64,000 nt of DNA from Camellia lanceoleosa (Eukaryota; Streptophyta; Magnoliopsida; Ericales; Theaceae), in NCBI GenBank assembly GCA_025200525.1, contig CM045760.1, positions 46,023,932 to 46,087,931 of the forward strand. The letters are read 5' to 3'. How positions within the stretch are numbered: position 1 is the first letter of the stretch; every line of letters starts with the position of its first letter. The translations under genes and the position numbers were made by a program. A model generated the notes under the pieces. The model did not search any database. It was not told the origin of the DNA and worked only from the letters and a program-made list of their open reading frames with translations. Below are positions 1-11,961 of this stretch, piece after piece.

Positions 1-160
1 TTCCATCATAACTTCTTTTGTTACAGCATTTTACAACAGGGTACAAGTTTTAAAGAAAATAAAAATGCCTAAAGCTAATGTGCTACAACTACTAGTAAAC
101 AAAACAAAAAAAAAGAAAAAAGAAAATAAAGCAAGAACATCTGCATCAATGCTGTTAGAC

Positions 161-3100
161 TCAAGATCGGGAGGCTCTCTTCATCCTCCTCGCCTGAGCA
201 GCTTCTGCACCACCTGCACTTGCACCACCATCCGAATCGGAGCTGCCGTCCTCAGAACCCTCCCCGGCATCACCTTCACTCTCAGAACCGGAGCCAGAGT
301 CCTCCTCTCTACCTGCGGATGTCTCCGACTGAGGATGTGCAGACTCCTCCTTCTCGTTAGACTCCTCGTCATCTTTGATAGGCGTTCTACGCCTACCTCG
401 GCTGCGAGTCTCCTCTCCTCTCCCAGTTCCTTGAGAAGGCCTGGATGGCCCAGCCTGTAGTGGTGGGAGCTGGAAAAAAAAAAAAGGCATTTTGAATACA
501 TCAGTCAAAGTATATATCAGATGCAGATGTGGGAATGTTGCGTAGAGTGTGTGCTTGTAGATGTAGTATGTGAATGTGGTGTGTCAGATGTGCTCTACAC
601 ATGCAGTCAACCAATGTAATGGAATGTTCAATTTCAGTATGTCATCAGAAGTATGATAAATGCAAGGAAATCGAAAAGTACCGAGACGCTGGCGATGAAC
701 AGCTGTGTCTCCCTCCGCAGGACCATGCCCTTGAGTGAGGCCATCACTCCGAGTAACCTCTCAGTATACTCTCTGGGAGGCTGCAGATGTAAGTGCAAGT
801 CATTAGTGAATGAATGAATGTCTAAATATCTGAGTGATAAATCAAAACTGTAAAGCATACCGGTGGCGAGTCAGGGTCACTGACGTATCGATGATCAGGT
901 AATGGAGACTCCAATGGAATCGGGTAGGATGTCCCATACCGCCAGCTTGTCAGCTCGGTCGAAAGATCCGGCCACCCAGCATACTGATAAGTCGGGGGGA
1001 TCTCTCTAGCCCTACTCTTCGATATGCCAGCCCTGCTAGTCGAAGGGGTAGCTGCAGCCTGGACTCAACTCGATGATGGCATGCCAGTAGCCCTCCTCGT
1101 AGGAGTACAGACACCTGTCAGTGGAGGCATCAAGTATATATGGCGGTAGGTCACGTAATCTCCCTTCTCTAGCAACAGAACTGCATCAGTACCCAACATG
1201 AGCTCCTCGACCTCCCGGGGAGTGAGTCCCTCAGTAGATCGCATGTCATCTAGAGGTGCTGAGGGGATACCCTGATCAAGGATGCCCATCGTCTGATGCA
1301 TGAAGCGATCTCCCAGAAACCAGGCCCTGCCAATTGGCCCCTCAAAAAAAGTCCTGTATCGAGAAGCGGCCTACGCCCCAGGGAATCGAAACCGGGCATC
1401 TCCTGACAAGGGTGCCCAGGGTTGCCAAGTGATCTGCGGATAACAAGTGCATAAACGGATTAGGTGTCATAAGTATGCAAGATGAATCAAAGCTGAAAGT
1501 ATGAAGAACTGAGAGTTCTTGATTACCTCTCTCGTCCGCACAGTGTCGAAGAACTGCCAGAGGAATGACAAAGTCTCCCGGGTCCTCGGCTGACACCGAC
1601 CCTCAAATCTGTGAGAGTAAGGGATCTCAAGAGGCACCTCCACCTCGAGCTCAGGGGCTAATGTCAGAAAGTAGGCATAAACCCATAGCTGTAAAAAACA
1701 AAACAGTGGCTATCAGAATATAGAATGTACAGAAAATACAGAATGTTGAGTGCAGAATATAGGATACAGAATGAAATGTGTGCCATGTGTGCAGTATACA
1801 GATAATGAAAAGCGAAAATGTAAATCAGGAGGGCAGAATATACCTCCCAAGCTCTCCAGTAGCCACCTACTATGTTCCCTCGCCCGCGGGAGGTCGCGTT
1901 CATATAACAGTAAAGGGTAGCGAGGCCGGCGCCACCCCAATCATACTGGTTGACTTGTGATAGGTCCATCAAAGCACTAAGCAAATAAAGTCCAACTGTG
2001 TTCCCCCTGTCGGAGAACAGAGTGGTCCCGATGAGGAACATCAAAAAACCCCGGTCATACTGTGCTATCTCCTCGACAGTCTCAGGCATAGTCCTCATGA
2101 ATCGCTCAGAAAACTAGGTGTACCTGACTCTACTTGATGATCTGTCTATTGGCGGGCAGGCTCCCATTAGATAAATCCAAGCCGCCTCGTAATCGCACAT
2201 GTCTGCGTCATAGGGGACTGGTCGGCCAGCCACATTAAGGCCCGTCAACATAGAAAAGTCATACGGGGTCATCGTCATGTCCCCAGTAGCTGAAAAGTGG
2301 AACGAGTTAGTGGTGTCCCACCATCTCTCCACAAGTGCCCCTATGAGGGTCGTACTCGCCGGATAACGTGACATCCCCGCGTAGAAAGGTCTAAATCCCA
2401 CCTCGTCCACGATGTGACGTACAACATCTGGGAGCTTCGTATACCACTCCCTTGCAAGGACCGATCCATAACCTCGTGTGGAATGGAAAGATACCTGTAT
2501 TCAGAATTAACAGATGTATTCAGTTTCAAAATGGAATGTATGAGTTGTGTGTAAATGAAGTAAATGAATTGTGTGTTCAGAAATGAAGTGAACGAGCTGT
2601 GTGTTCACAAATGAAGGTGTATGAGCTGCGTGTTCAGAATTGAAATGTGTGAGCTGTGTGTTCAAAGTAGAATGTATGAGCTGCGTGCAAATGAAGTAAA
2701 GTGAGCTACGTGCAAATGAAGTAAAGTGAGCTATGTGCCTAAAAAGCGAGCTGTGTGCCTGAAAAGTGAGCTGTGTGCCCAAAGAATGAGTTGTGTGCCC
2801 GAAAAGTGGGCTGCGTGCCCAAAGAATGAGCCGTGTGCCCGAAAATGTGTTGTGTGCCCGAAACAAACTGTGTGGTCAGAATGAACCGTGCGTTCAGAAT
2901 AAGCTACGTGCCAAATACTGTGTTACGAACTGCGTGCTAAATGAACAAAGTATTGTTATGTATGAGCCGTGTGCCAAATGGACCGGATGGATGTGTATAA
3001 ATGTGTTCAGATCAAGCAGGTATAATACATAGCGAAAACATGAACTGAGCAAGAAATGCAAAAATACATTGCGAAGAATGTAAAAGGAAAGTACGTACCT

Positions 3101-3326
3101 CTCGCGCCTGGTGAGACAGATGAGACTTTGGCTCTCGTAGCAATAGGTCTGCTGGTGCTCGCCGATCGAAGTTGGTAAAGTGATGGAAGGTGGTAGGAGG
3201 CAGGATGTGCTCCTGAGGGTGGTACCTCTTCGGGTCGAAAGGCCGAATCCTCGGAGGCAATGACATGATGTTTGGCTCGTCCTTGGCATGTGGAGGACCT
3301 TCGTCATGATGAAAGTGATCCGCCAT
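161..3326 (-). pseudogene. PMD (plant mobile domain, MAIN-like) gene with three in-frame stops
   Basis: I rebuilt six exons on the minus strand: 3326-3099, 2494-1844, 1688-1527, 1433-861, 780-682 and 469-161. Each junction has GT..AG and every intron is phase 0, giving about 674 codons from the ATG at 3326-3324. Exon 2 carries the family signature: a GFRPFYAG start, LVERWWDTTNSFHF, a TMTPYDFSMLTGL block, GRPVPYD, then FLMFLIGTTLFSD and YDWGGAGLATLYCYM. This is the aminotransferase-like plant mobile domain found in MAIN/MAIL proteins, MULE transposons and some LTR elements; cellular members act in silencing and gene expression. The last exon is acidic and Ser/Glu-rich. Stops lie at 2116-2114 (TAG), 1373-1371 (TAG) and 1067-1065 (TGA), with reading continuing in the same frame after each. 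Intact splice sites with only point stops suggest recent decay. It lies antisense, 1.36 kb upstream of a Tat-like LTR, so it may be cargo of that element. The family call is firm; the exon model is my inference. Confidence 0.85.
2540..2960. repeat. Degenerate minisatellite inside PMD intron 1
   Basis: About twenty imperfect units of 18-30 bases repeat the theme GAGCTGTGTGCC followed by CGAAAAGT or CAAATGAAGTA. The block fills most of the 604-base first intron of the PMD gene (3098-2495). Unit length drifts from about 30 bases on the left to about 21 in the middle. Confidence 0.75.
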
Positions 3327-4673
3327 TCGAAGAAATCTGCAAAAATGAGCGAAATGAGCCAAAATTGTAAAAAGTCAACAAAAGTCAATTCTCGGGAAAG
3401 AAAAAAGTCAACAAAAGTCAACTCTTGAGAAAATGTGCCAAAGTTCGAGACAAACATACCTCAAGTGGTGAAAATGAAGAAAGAAGCTTCGAAATCAAAT
3501 TTTAATCGGTTCAAAGTGAAGAAAATCGAAAGTTTTCGCGAAACAACTTCGTGTGGGGCGTTGGAAAACGCATATAAAGCGCAGATCTGAGGGGGAAAAT
3601 GGTCTAGAGAGCAAGAGGAGCTGATTTTGGCCTTAGAGGTGTGAGCAAAAGTGATTTGGACAAGTCAACTTAAAGATCCGAACCTGAAAGGACAAAACTG
3701 CCCCAATTTTTGTAAACTGGTCGGCCAACCAGTTTTTCTGGCTGGTCGACCACCTTGTGAGCAAAAACTGGTCGGTGGCTATTCTAGGTGGTCGGCCATC
3801 CCCCCTGGTTGGTCTCCAGGGTCCCTTGGTTCTCCCTGTGTATTTTGGTGATGATTGGAGTCCTCGGCTCTCAAGAAAGTACAAGAAAAGTGCACTTTTC
3901 GGCGCGAGATGTCTCCGCGGGAACTTCAATTCAAGTCTTCGACGTGTGGCTCGTTGTTACTCGCCAAGAGCAAGGTGTATCCTTTTTGAGTATGTTGTGA
4001 CCCCTCCGAGAGGTAAATTGGAGGTCGTGTTTGAGTTGCTCTCTTCAAGGCTCTTACTTCTTTACTCAGTGTTTTGTTTCAAGCATGCTTTTGAAGTTGC
4101 ATTGTTATGCACACCACTTGCATTGTTGTGCACGTTCCACTGGTATTGTCATGCACCCATACTTTACTTATGTCATCACGCATGTTTCGCTTGCATTGCT
4201 ATGCACTTTTCCATCAGCGTTATACGTATCCGTATTCGATATAGCGTTGAACATATATTGGTAACTATGTTATACCTGTTAAGTTTCTCTCTTTTGCAGG
4301 CACGATATTGTATGTACGGTTCATTTGAAGCTGGTGCGACCGGATGAACCGGACGGTATTGTATTCTCCGTGTGAGACGTAACGAGAATTGTATAATTCT
4401 CTTACATCCTTTCTGCATGTGATGTGGTTTGGTCTGTATTCACTTGCTTAAATTGTTGCATTTTTTTTTGTGCATATTTGCTTCATTATAGCTTTCTTTG
4501 CATGATCATAAGTTATGTTCGGCCTCATGCATATCTTTTGCATTCTGTCCCTGCCTGCGGGCACATCTCTTTGATTATCTTGTCTATTTGTCTAAGTCTT
4601 CGGCCTTGTCAAAAATGGGTCGTCTCTGGGCTTTGACATTCACTCCCGTCACTTATGACTTTCGATTTCTATC
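3327..4673 (+). other. 3' untranslated part of a Tat/Ogre-like element (internal region)
   Basis: There is no convincing coding frame. From about 4298 to 4673 this stretch is clearly homologous to the segment before LTR B (about 37108-37477): both hold GGCACGATATTGTATGTACG, a GTGTGAGACG..ACGAGAATTG block and GTCAAAAATGGGTCG just before the polypurine tract. The part at 3715-3850 has repeated GGTCGGCC/GGTCGACC words shared with the LTR that follows. It also serves as the upstream region of the minus-strand PMD gene, which starts at 3326. Confidence 0.7.
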
Positions 4674-4686
4674 AAAGAGGGGCAAC
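4674..4686 (+). other. Polypurine tract of the first Tat-like element
   Basis: AAAGAGGGGCAAC sits directly before the LTR start. The same word precedes LTR C (50185-50196), and damaged forms precede LTRs B and D. In LTR retrotransposons this tract primes plus-strand DNA synthesis. Confidence 0.75.
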
Positions 4687-5535
4687 TATAGACACCCCAT
4701 TTTTGACCAACCTTAAGACTTAGACGTCATCGATTGAACGCTCGGTGATCGCGCATGTTGTGCTCGTTTCGAGGTTTCGGAATTCTTGGCTGAGAGCCTT
4801 ACCTCCGGACCTCGGGACTCTTTGTACTTTGACTCGGCCTGCGAACAAAGTCTTGTTTTCTCTTCCTGGAGGGAGGGAGAGGTCTTGTAGACCATCTCTC
4901 AGTGGTCGTAGACTACTTTTCATGGTCGTAGGCCACTGTTCCCGTTTAGAGAGTAGTTTTTGATTTTGGGAGCCGTCGGTGGTGCGCCTCGATTCGGGAC
5001 CGCTTAACATTCTCCGTTTGGCACGGTTTTTGGAACACACCTTGTTTCCTCTATCTAGAGGGACACTATGGTCCGAGAAACCACTTTTGTGGTTGTACGC
5101 CACTTTTTGTGCTTAACAGCCAGTTTTCGAGGCCCCCGGTTGCGCGTCTTGCCTCCCGAACTCTTGTTTTGCATCCGTGTTGGTTTGTCTTGGGTACAAA
5201 TCTTACTTTCCATGTTTGGGAAGTGGTACAAGGGTGGGAGACCAGCTTTCTCCTTGGAAACCACTTTTCTCTCCACCAGCCAGTTTTCTGGTCGGGAAAC
5301 TGGTTTTCTTGGTCTTTGGGCCACATTTTTTGGTTTTCCATCCCACCATTGGCTTGCTTTCAGTGTGGAGACCACCATTACCCTTGGCCGACCACATTAT
5401 GTCTAGGAAACCACTTGCCCTGGTTGGCTGACCAGGGAAAATGGTTGGCCGACCACCTTTTCTATTCGGCTGGTTTCTTTCTGTTTTGTCAGATTAGGTG
5501 GATGCCAGCTGTGCCAGCTGGAAGACACAGACTGT

Positions 5536-5561
5536 ATCCTCCATACACGTGTATGGAGGAT
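5536..5561. repeat. 26-base perfect palindrome with CACGTG centre
   Basis: The arms are fully complementary from 5536 to 5561 and the centre is CACGTG (a G-box). It lies about 50 bases upstream of the presumed TATA box of this LTR. G-boxes are bound by plant bZIP and bHLH factors, so a promoter role is plausible but inferred. Confidence 0.85.
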
Positions 5562-5609
5562 TTGCATCCAAGTTTTTAGCTTCTTGAGGAAGCTTTAGCT
5601 TCAAAGCTC

Positions 5610-5615
5610 TATAAG
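5610..5615 (+). promoter_or_regulatory. Probable TATA box of the first Tat-like LTR
   Basis: CTCTATAAGAG lies about 925 bases into the LTR, just downstream of the palindrome and upstream of a CT-rich leader. The position fits the end of U3. No transcript evidence is available. Confidence 0.55.
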
Positions 5616-7204
5616 AGAGGCCCTTTCTCTCCTTAAACCAGGTTCAGAAAAATTTCCTAAGGCAAATACATATCTCTCTTTATATCTCTATATTTTGGCT
5701 CAAAGTGTGTATTGTTCTTGACCTATTGCACCACACCTCATAGCCACACACCTCCACCATTGATATGAGGTTCTTGGAGGGTATTTTCAGAGGTTGAAGA
5801 GTTGGTTTTTGGTCCCAAAACTTGCTAGTTTTGCTGAGCTTCAAGGGTAACTCCTTTTCCCTTTTTTAGGCTCTATCTTGATCATTCTCTTGGCCATACT
5901 TGCATGCATATTTAGGCTTTGTTGTCAACTGAAAAAAGCTTCATATTTAAGTTTTTTCATGTTTGTTTAAGGCTCTTTTGGTGTTGAGGGTCATTTACCC
6001 TTTTGCATGCTCTATTTAGCCTTATTTTGTGCCATGCCATGAGACCTTTGTGTTGATCTTTGCTTGGATTTTTAGCCACTGAAATCCAGTGGATTTTCAG
6101 TGGTTGGCATGTGGTTTTGAGGGCCTAAATCAGAGAGGGGAGGCCCTCTCTCTTTTGGCCTTGTTTGTTTGCATTTTTGGCCTTTCAAAGGAGCACATAC
6201 TTTCATACTTCCAAGGCTCAGTTCAGGCCCTTTTTAGTGACTTTTGGGACCTACCTAGATTCTGTCTATAGCTGGTTTGGTCACCTTGTGTTTGCCTCTT
6301 GCATGTGTAGAATAATCCCTTTTATGGCTTATCAAAGTAGCACCTCATTCTTGCATGTGTTGGTCATGTCTCAGTGGGTTTTTGGCCATCATTTGGCATG
6401 CCATGATTCTTTTTTTGGCTGGTTTGGTAGCCTCTCGTATGATTCATATGCTTGTAGTGTAAATCATGTTTACTAGCTTGAAATACATGATGTTTTGGCC
6501 CTCTATTCTAGCATATTTTGGCCATGATCCAAACTGATTTTGTTCATATTTTGGGGTGCCTTAGCTCTATTTTGAGGCCTTTTGATTGAATGATGCTTGC
6601 CATGCATGCTTGTAGTGTAATAGCCTTGCTTAGCTTTGAGTTTTGAGGTCCCTTGCATGCTTAACTTGAGGTATTTGCATGTTTCAGCATTATGAGGAAT
6701 GTTATTTCAGAGCTTATTTCTTGGCCATATTCTCATGTTTGTCACTCTTTTAATGTGCTTGAGAGTTGCATCATTATATCCCATTTGCGAGCCATTGCAT
6801 GAGCTTCATTTTTGTGCCTTTCAAGCCATCATCTTAGTTCACTTTTTCTCTTATTCTGGCTTGCATAGGGTCTGTTTGGAGTTGGTTTGGCCATTTGAGC
6901 ATTGCCTTGCATGCCTATAGTGTAATACACTTCACTAGTTTCGATGATTGAGCCATTCAACATGCATTGTTTGAGTTGTTTACATCATTTGGAGTCATTT
7001 TGTATGCCATTTTAGAGTTGGAACATGTGTCCTTGCACTCCATATTTCATCCTTTTCAATGCATTGGGAAAGTTGTATTTTACGCCTTAGGTTTAGGGTC
7101 ATTGCATTGGGCATGTTTGCATGAGTTTTGGAGCCTTGTTTTCATCATCTTTGGCCATTGATTTGGGTGCGGCTGAGGCCCATTCATTTTGGTTTAAGCC
7201 CATT

Positions 7205-7440
7205 TTGCATCGAGTATGCCATTGTAGTTCATAGCATTGAGTATGCCACGTTGTCGCATGATTGATCATTGCATTATGCATGCCTTGTTCATCTCATTGT
7301 GTATATTAGTTCCATATGCATTGTGTATGCTAGTGTCATGAGCATTGTGCATGCCATGTAGCTTATAGCATTGTGTATGCTAGTTGCATGTTTGCATGTT
7401 ATCCCTTGCATGTTTGCATCACTTAGTTGCATTGCATTAG
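7205..7440. repeat. Degenerate repeats of ATTGTGTATGC type
   Basis: Short imperfect units built on CATTGTGTATGCTAG and CATTGAGTATGCC recur every 25-45 bases. They lie in the LTR just upstream of the segment that aligns with the end of the hairpin-repeat block of the array LTRs, so they may be its counterpart. Confidence 0.5.
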
Positions 7441-7830
7441 GATTGCATGCTAGAGTTGCATTTGTGCATGCCATGTTTGTTGCATTGTGTTTGGGATAGG
7501 AGTTAGTTCGAACACGGGAAACGAGGGGTGTCTCGTACTCAAAGTGACGAAACGTGCCTTGATTCCCGGTCGCCGACACTCTTGACTACACATGATGGAG
7601 TTTAGGCTTTATGTGTTCATACGTGCATCCATTCCATATTAAGTTGTGCAATTTGGCTCCTCGGCCATCATGCATCGAGATGCATGATTGGTGGCCCGAT
7701 GGTCGAGGCCTACACTCCCTTGAGCTTATGCAATGACGGGGAGAGTGGTTGTGCACACATGTGTTGCAAATACTTTGCCGTGCCTCTCTCTTTCCCTTTG
7801 TTGCAGAAAACCAGAAACCAGGAGAGGAAA

Positions 7831-7846
7831 CTGGTCGGCCGACCAG
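7831..7846. repeat. Perfect 16-base palindrome CTGGTCGGCCGACCAG
   Basis: This is the cleanest member of a word family (GGTCGGCC, GGCCGACC, GGTTGGCC) that also clusters at 3715-3800, 5390-5460 and 7850-7930. A GGCCGGCC version occurs in the minus-strand LTR at 17200-17250 and near 18732. Confidence 0.8.
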
Positions 7847-8300
7847 ATTTACTGGCAGGCCAACCACTGTTTTTGGTTTCCACCACAAAAGGTGGTCGGT
7901 AGTTGGTCTCCCATGCCTATAAGCTGGTTGGCAGCCTTCCTACAGATTTCCAGGGTGGAGTTTCATCTCTCTGGAGCTTTGTGCAAGTTTCTGAGATCAA
8001 TTGCAAACAAATGCGAGTCGGGGCGTTGCGAGGGATTTCCGAACAAAGCAATTCAAGCATGCATGCATCCTTTGTCATTCAAAGCAGAGTTGGGGCAGCC
8101 TATTTCATTTAGTTTACATGCTTATTTAAATTGCTTACTTAGTTAGTTTGTTGATTAATTAGAGTTGTGTAATAATTAGCTATAGCTTGTCATTCATTTC
8201 GTTGTGTAATAACTAGTTTAATTAGATTAGCTTAGGTTAGCTAGTTGGTTTTGTATTATTTATTCGAACCCTTCGGTGAGAGGGCGAATTTTGTAATAAG

Positions 8301-8324
8301 TGTGTGTGTGTGTGTGTGTGTGTG
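8301..8324. repeat. (TG)12 microsatellite
   Basis: Twelve uninterrupted TG dinucleotides within the LTR. The array LTRs have only GGGTGGGTGAGTGTGATG at the matching site. Confidence 0.95.
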
Positions 8325-9698
8325 ATGCGTGTCTTCCAACCCCACGTCTTTCTCCCTTTTATTTACCAGCTTACGATGGTTAGTTTTAGGGCATGTTTCA
8401 ATTAGCATCCTTATGCTCGCATGTTTGCATCCATTCATCTATCCTGCATGCATCGGGCTTGGCGTATCATACTAACTGCATTGTATTTCAATTTCTATTT
8501 GAATACATGTGTCAAATTGCATTTCACATGACATTTTAGAATAGCCGAGCCTATCTTAGTTGTATCCTGCATGTGTTGCATTAGCCATCTTAACATGAAC
8601 TAGGATCATGCATTGATTACTAACTAGTTTCTGTTTTGGCTAGGAGTGCTCAGTAAGTGTTTATGCTTTAGCATCTTGCATGAGTGTGAGTGTTGCCATG
8701 ATAGCATGCTTGCCATGAGGCTATTTGCTTATGTGATATAACTGTCTGAATGCCTGTGGGTGAAGGTTGGGTTACTTGAATTGGGACAATTCATTGATTG
8801 CGAGTTTTAAGTCCACTTGAGAGTGGCAAATCACCATATTTTCTAAGCGCACTTGAGGGTGGAAAAATTCGTATTTTTAGCCTACTTGCAAGTAGCAAAC
8901 CATTTTCAAAACGAATATGCAATGCTTTGTTCCAACTTAGGTAATTCAGTCTATACTTGTATGCTGTGTGCATCACATAGTAATTCTAAGTTAATAACCG
9001 GAATAAGAGCACTTGTGTTTTCGAAAACAGGATATCATGTTAGTAAAGGCCGATCTTTGATTGGGCGAGCGGGGGTGCTCATTGCATGACCTTCCCCTCT
9101 CGTATCCAAGTTTCCAAGCCGAGGCAACTTTGGTGATGACGGACATGTGGCCTTAGGCACGAGTCAGGGTTTCCTAAATTCCCCCAAAATAAAATATTTA
9201 GGTGGCGACTCTGTATCTGGCAAAGCAGTCCATGTTTGGCACTTCTTTTTAAAAAATCAGTTTTTCAAAACGATTTGCCAGATTTGGACTCTTTGGTGAT
9301 TTATCGATCTTGCATTGCACTTTGTGAGATTAGATTCAGAACCGTGACATTGAGTCCGAACTGTAGCAAGTCCAATGAACAAAACGGGATTTTCCCGGGA
9401 CGTTCGGGCGCGTCTACAGATATTCTGGTTGGAAAACAAATAATAGTAATATACTGTTTGATAGATAATAGTAATATACTGTCTATTTTTTTTTTTGACA
9501 ACTAGTAGTAATATACTGGTGTCATTAACAATTGTAGAATATTAATTTGTGTTACAGAAAATTATTGTGGTATTTTACTTTTCTAGTTTTAGTAACAAGG
9601 AAAATAAAATTATTTTGTGTTTTAATTTATTTTCTAGTTTTAATAACTAGAAAAGTAATTTGTGTTTTGGTTTTTTTTGATTTTTGTAATTAGATATT

Positions 9699-10600
9699 AT
9701 GACTGTTGCAATTGAAACTGCAATGGGAAGTGATACTCCAATTTTTACACCGACTCTGATCCCTATCCTGAACCATGTTCAAGTTTAAATAAATCATGGA
9801 GAAAAACTGGAAAAATTTAACGGTACTGAGTTTAAGAGATGGCAGCAAAAAATGTTGTTTATCTTATAACTCTAAATTTGACCCAGTTTCTCCGTGAAGA
9901 GGTTTCAGCACTTAAAGAGGGTAAAAGTGATCGGCAAGTTGTTGCCGCTGTAGATGTTTGGAAACATTCAGATTTCTTGTGCAGAAACTACATCCTCAAT
10001 GGCCTTGACAACATGCTGTATAATGTTTACAGCCCTCTAAAAACAGCAAAAGAATTATGTGATTCTTTGGAAAGAAAAATACAAGACAGAGGATGCCGGC
10101 ATAAAGAAATTTGTTGTCGGTAAATTTCTGGATTTTGTTATGGTAGACTCCCAAACGGTAATTTCTCAAGTTCAAAATTTTCAAATAATTTTGGATGATA
10201 TTCATTTTGAAGGTATGTCTCTTAGCGAGTCTTTCCAAGTCGCTGCTTTAGTGGAAAAGTTACCACCAGCTTGGAAAGATTTCAAAAATTATTTAAAATA
10301 TAAACGTAAGGAGATGACCATGGATGAATTAATTGTAAGATTGGGAATTGAGGAAGATAACCGAAAGGCTGAAAAGAAGAATGAGAAAAATCCCATTGAG
10401 TCCAAGGCTAATGTGGTTGAACAAGTTCACAAACCATATAATAAAAAAAGGAAGTTTATTGGAGATGGTCCTAAATAAGGCGACAACAATGGCCATAAAA
10501 ATTTCAAAGGAAAATGTTATAATTGTGGCAAGACTGGACATCGAGCTTCTGATTGCCGTTGCCCTAAGAAGGATCGCGGAAGCACAAGTAAGAAAACTAC
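9699..10600 (+). pseudogene. Copia gag (UBN2-type) remnant with CCHC knuckle
   Basis: The likely start is the ATG at 9699. A stop comes at 9786-9788, after which the frame continues as HGEKLEKFNGTEFKRWQQKM. A single-base loss near 9855 then shifts the frame to ITLNLTQFLREE. The next parts contain VWKHSDFLCRNYILNGL and, after a further frame change near 10075, the blocks KKFVVGKFLDFVMVDS and FQVAALVEKLPPAWKDF, typical of plant Copia gag proteins. A zinc knuckle CYNCGKTGHRASDC can be read around 10516-10557, after a stop near 10478. Gag normally builds the virus-like particle; this copy cannot. Confidence 0.85.
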
Positions 10601-10613
10601 CAATCAAGCCAAT

Positions 10614-11918
10614 GTGACAGAATTAGATTACATCTCTGACGGGGTAAATGACATCAACCTCTTTGCTATGGTGTCTGAGGCTAATTTGGTTGGAAATCCC
10701 AAAGAATGGTGGGTTAACACTGGAGCAACTTGTCACATTTGTGCAAATAAGAAAATGTTCACAACTTACAATGAGTCTGCAAATGGTGAACAATTTTTCA
10801 TGAGAAATTCTTCTACTTTTACTGTGGCTGGACAAGGAAAGGTGATCTTGAAGATGATATCAGGGAAGGAACTGACCCTCAACAACGTACTGCATGTACT
10901 AGACATCCGGAAGAATATAGTTTCTGATCCTTTGTTAAGTAAAAATGGTTTTAGGTTTGTTTTTGAGTTTAATAAATTTGTATTAACAAAGAGTGGTATA
11001 TATGTTGGTAACGGATACATGAGCGATGGTCTCTTCAAATTAAATGTAATGACGGTTATACTAAAAATTGCTATTAATAAGAATAACACATCTTTTGCTT
11101 ATATTCTTGAGTCAAATTTATGGCATGGTAGGTTAGGACACGTGAATTTTGATGTTTTGCGTAGATTAATTGATTTGGATTATATACCAAAGTTTGAAAT
11201 TGATCCTAATCACAAATGTGATATTTGTGTAGAAGCGAAACTAACTAAGGCTCCATTTAAGTCGGTTGAAAGAAAAACCGAACCTCTAGAATTAATTCAT
11301 ACAGATGTATGTGATCTTAAATTTGTTCAAACTAAAGGAGGCAAAAAGTATTTCATAACATTTATCGATGATTGCACCAGATATTGTTATGTTTATTTAC
11401 TTAGAAGTAAAGATGAAGCCTTAGAAATGTTTAAACTCTACAGAACAGAAGTTGAAAATCAACTAGGAAAAACCATTAAAATGGTTAGAAGTGATAGGGG
11501 TGATGAATATGATGCACCATTAAATGAATTTTGTGCACAACATGACATTATTCACCAAACTACAACACCCTATTCTCCACAGCAAAATGGAATTGCTGAA
11601 AGGAAGAATAGAATCCTTAAAGAAATGATGAATGCTATGTTACTAATTTTGGGCTTACCGTAATACTTGTGGGGGGAAGCAATATTGTCTATTAATTATG
11701 TTCTTAACAGAATACCCCACAAGAAATCCAACAGCACTCCTTATAAATTATGGAAAGGTCGACCACCTTCCTATAAATACTTAAAAGTGTGGAGGTGTTT
11801 GGAAAAAGTTGAAGTTCCTATTTCGAAAAAGATAAAGATAGGACCAAAAACAGTGGATTGTGTGTTTATTGGTTATGTTAAGAATAGTAGTGCATATCGA
11901 TTTCTGACTTATAAATAA
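10614..11918 (+). pseudogene. Copia protease-integrase part, broken
   Basis: The protease motif reads WWVNTGATCHIC; the family norm is DTGA, so the catalytic Asp is Asn here. The integrase follows, with the zinc-binding stretch HGRLGH..CDICVEAK, the core aspartates in HTDVCD and RSDRGDEY, and the glutamate in NGIAERKN. A TAA at 11661-11663 interrupts the sequence where relatives have Gln, and the same frame continues with YLWGEAILSINYVLNR and on to a second stop at 11916-11918. The catalytic triad of the integrase is still visible but the chain is cut. Part of one former polyprotein with the gag upstream and RT downstream. Confidence 0.9.
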
Positions 11919-11961
11919 GAAATACCTGATATAAATGTGAACACTATTATAGAGTCAAAGA

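Larger units (their letters stand above)
4687..9418 (+). mobile_element. 3' LTR of a Tat/Ogre-like Ty3/Gypsy element (4.7 kb)
   Basis: The LTR starts with TATAGACACCCC after a polypurine tract and ends with GCGTCTACA, giving short inverted termini. Its first 60 bases match the LTR starts of the array at 24663, 37490 and 50197, and its last 250 bases match their ends, including TTTAGGTGGCGACTCTG (around 9199) and GTTTGGCACTTCTTT. The middle is largely different, so this is a related but distinct family. No primer-binding site follows at 9419, which marks it as a 3' LTR; the rest of the element lies off the left end. Inside are a 26-base palindrome, a TATA box at 5610, clusters of GGCCGACC words, degenerate short repeats and a (TG)12 run. 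LTRs of several kb are usual for the Tat/Ogre clade. Confidence 0.8.

Noticed and set aside
65..460. Plus-strand frame of 131 codons at the left end
   Set aside because: It is the antisense of the acidic last exon of the PMD gene.
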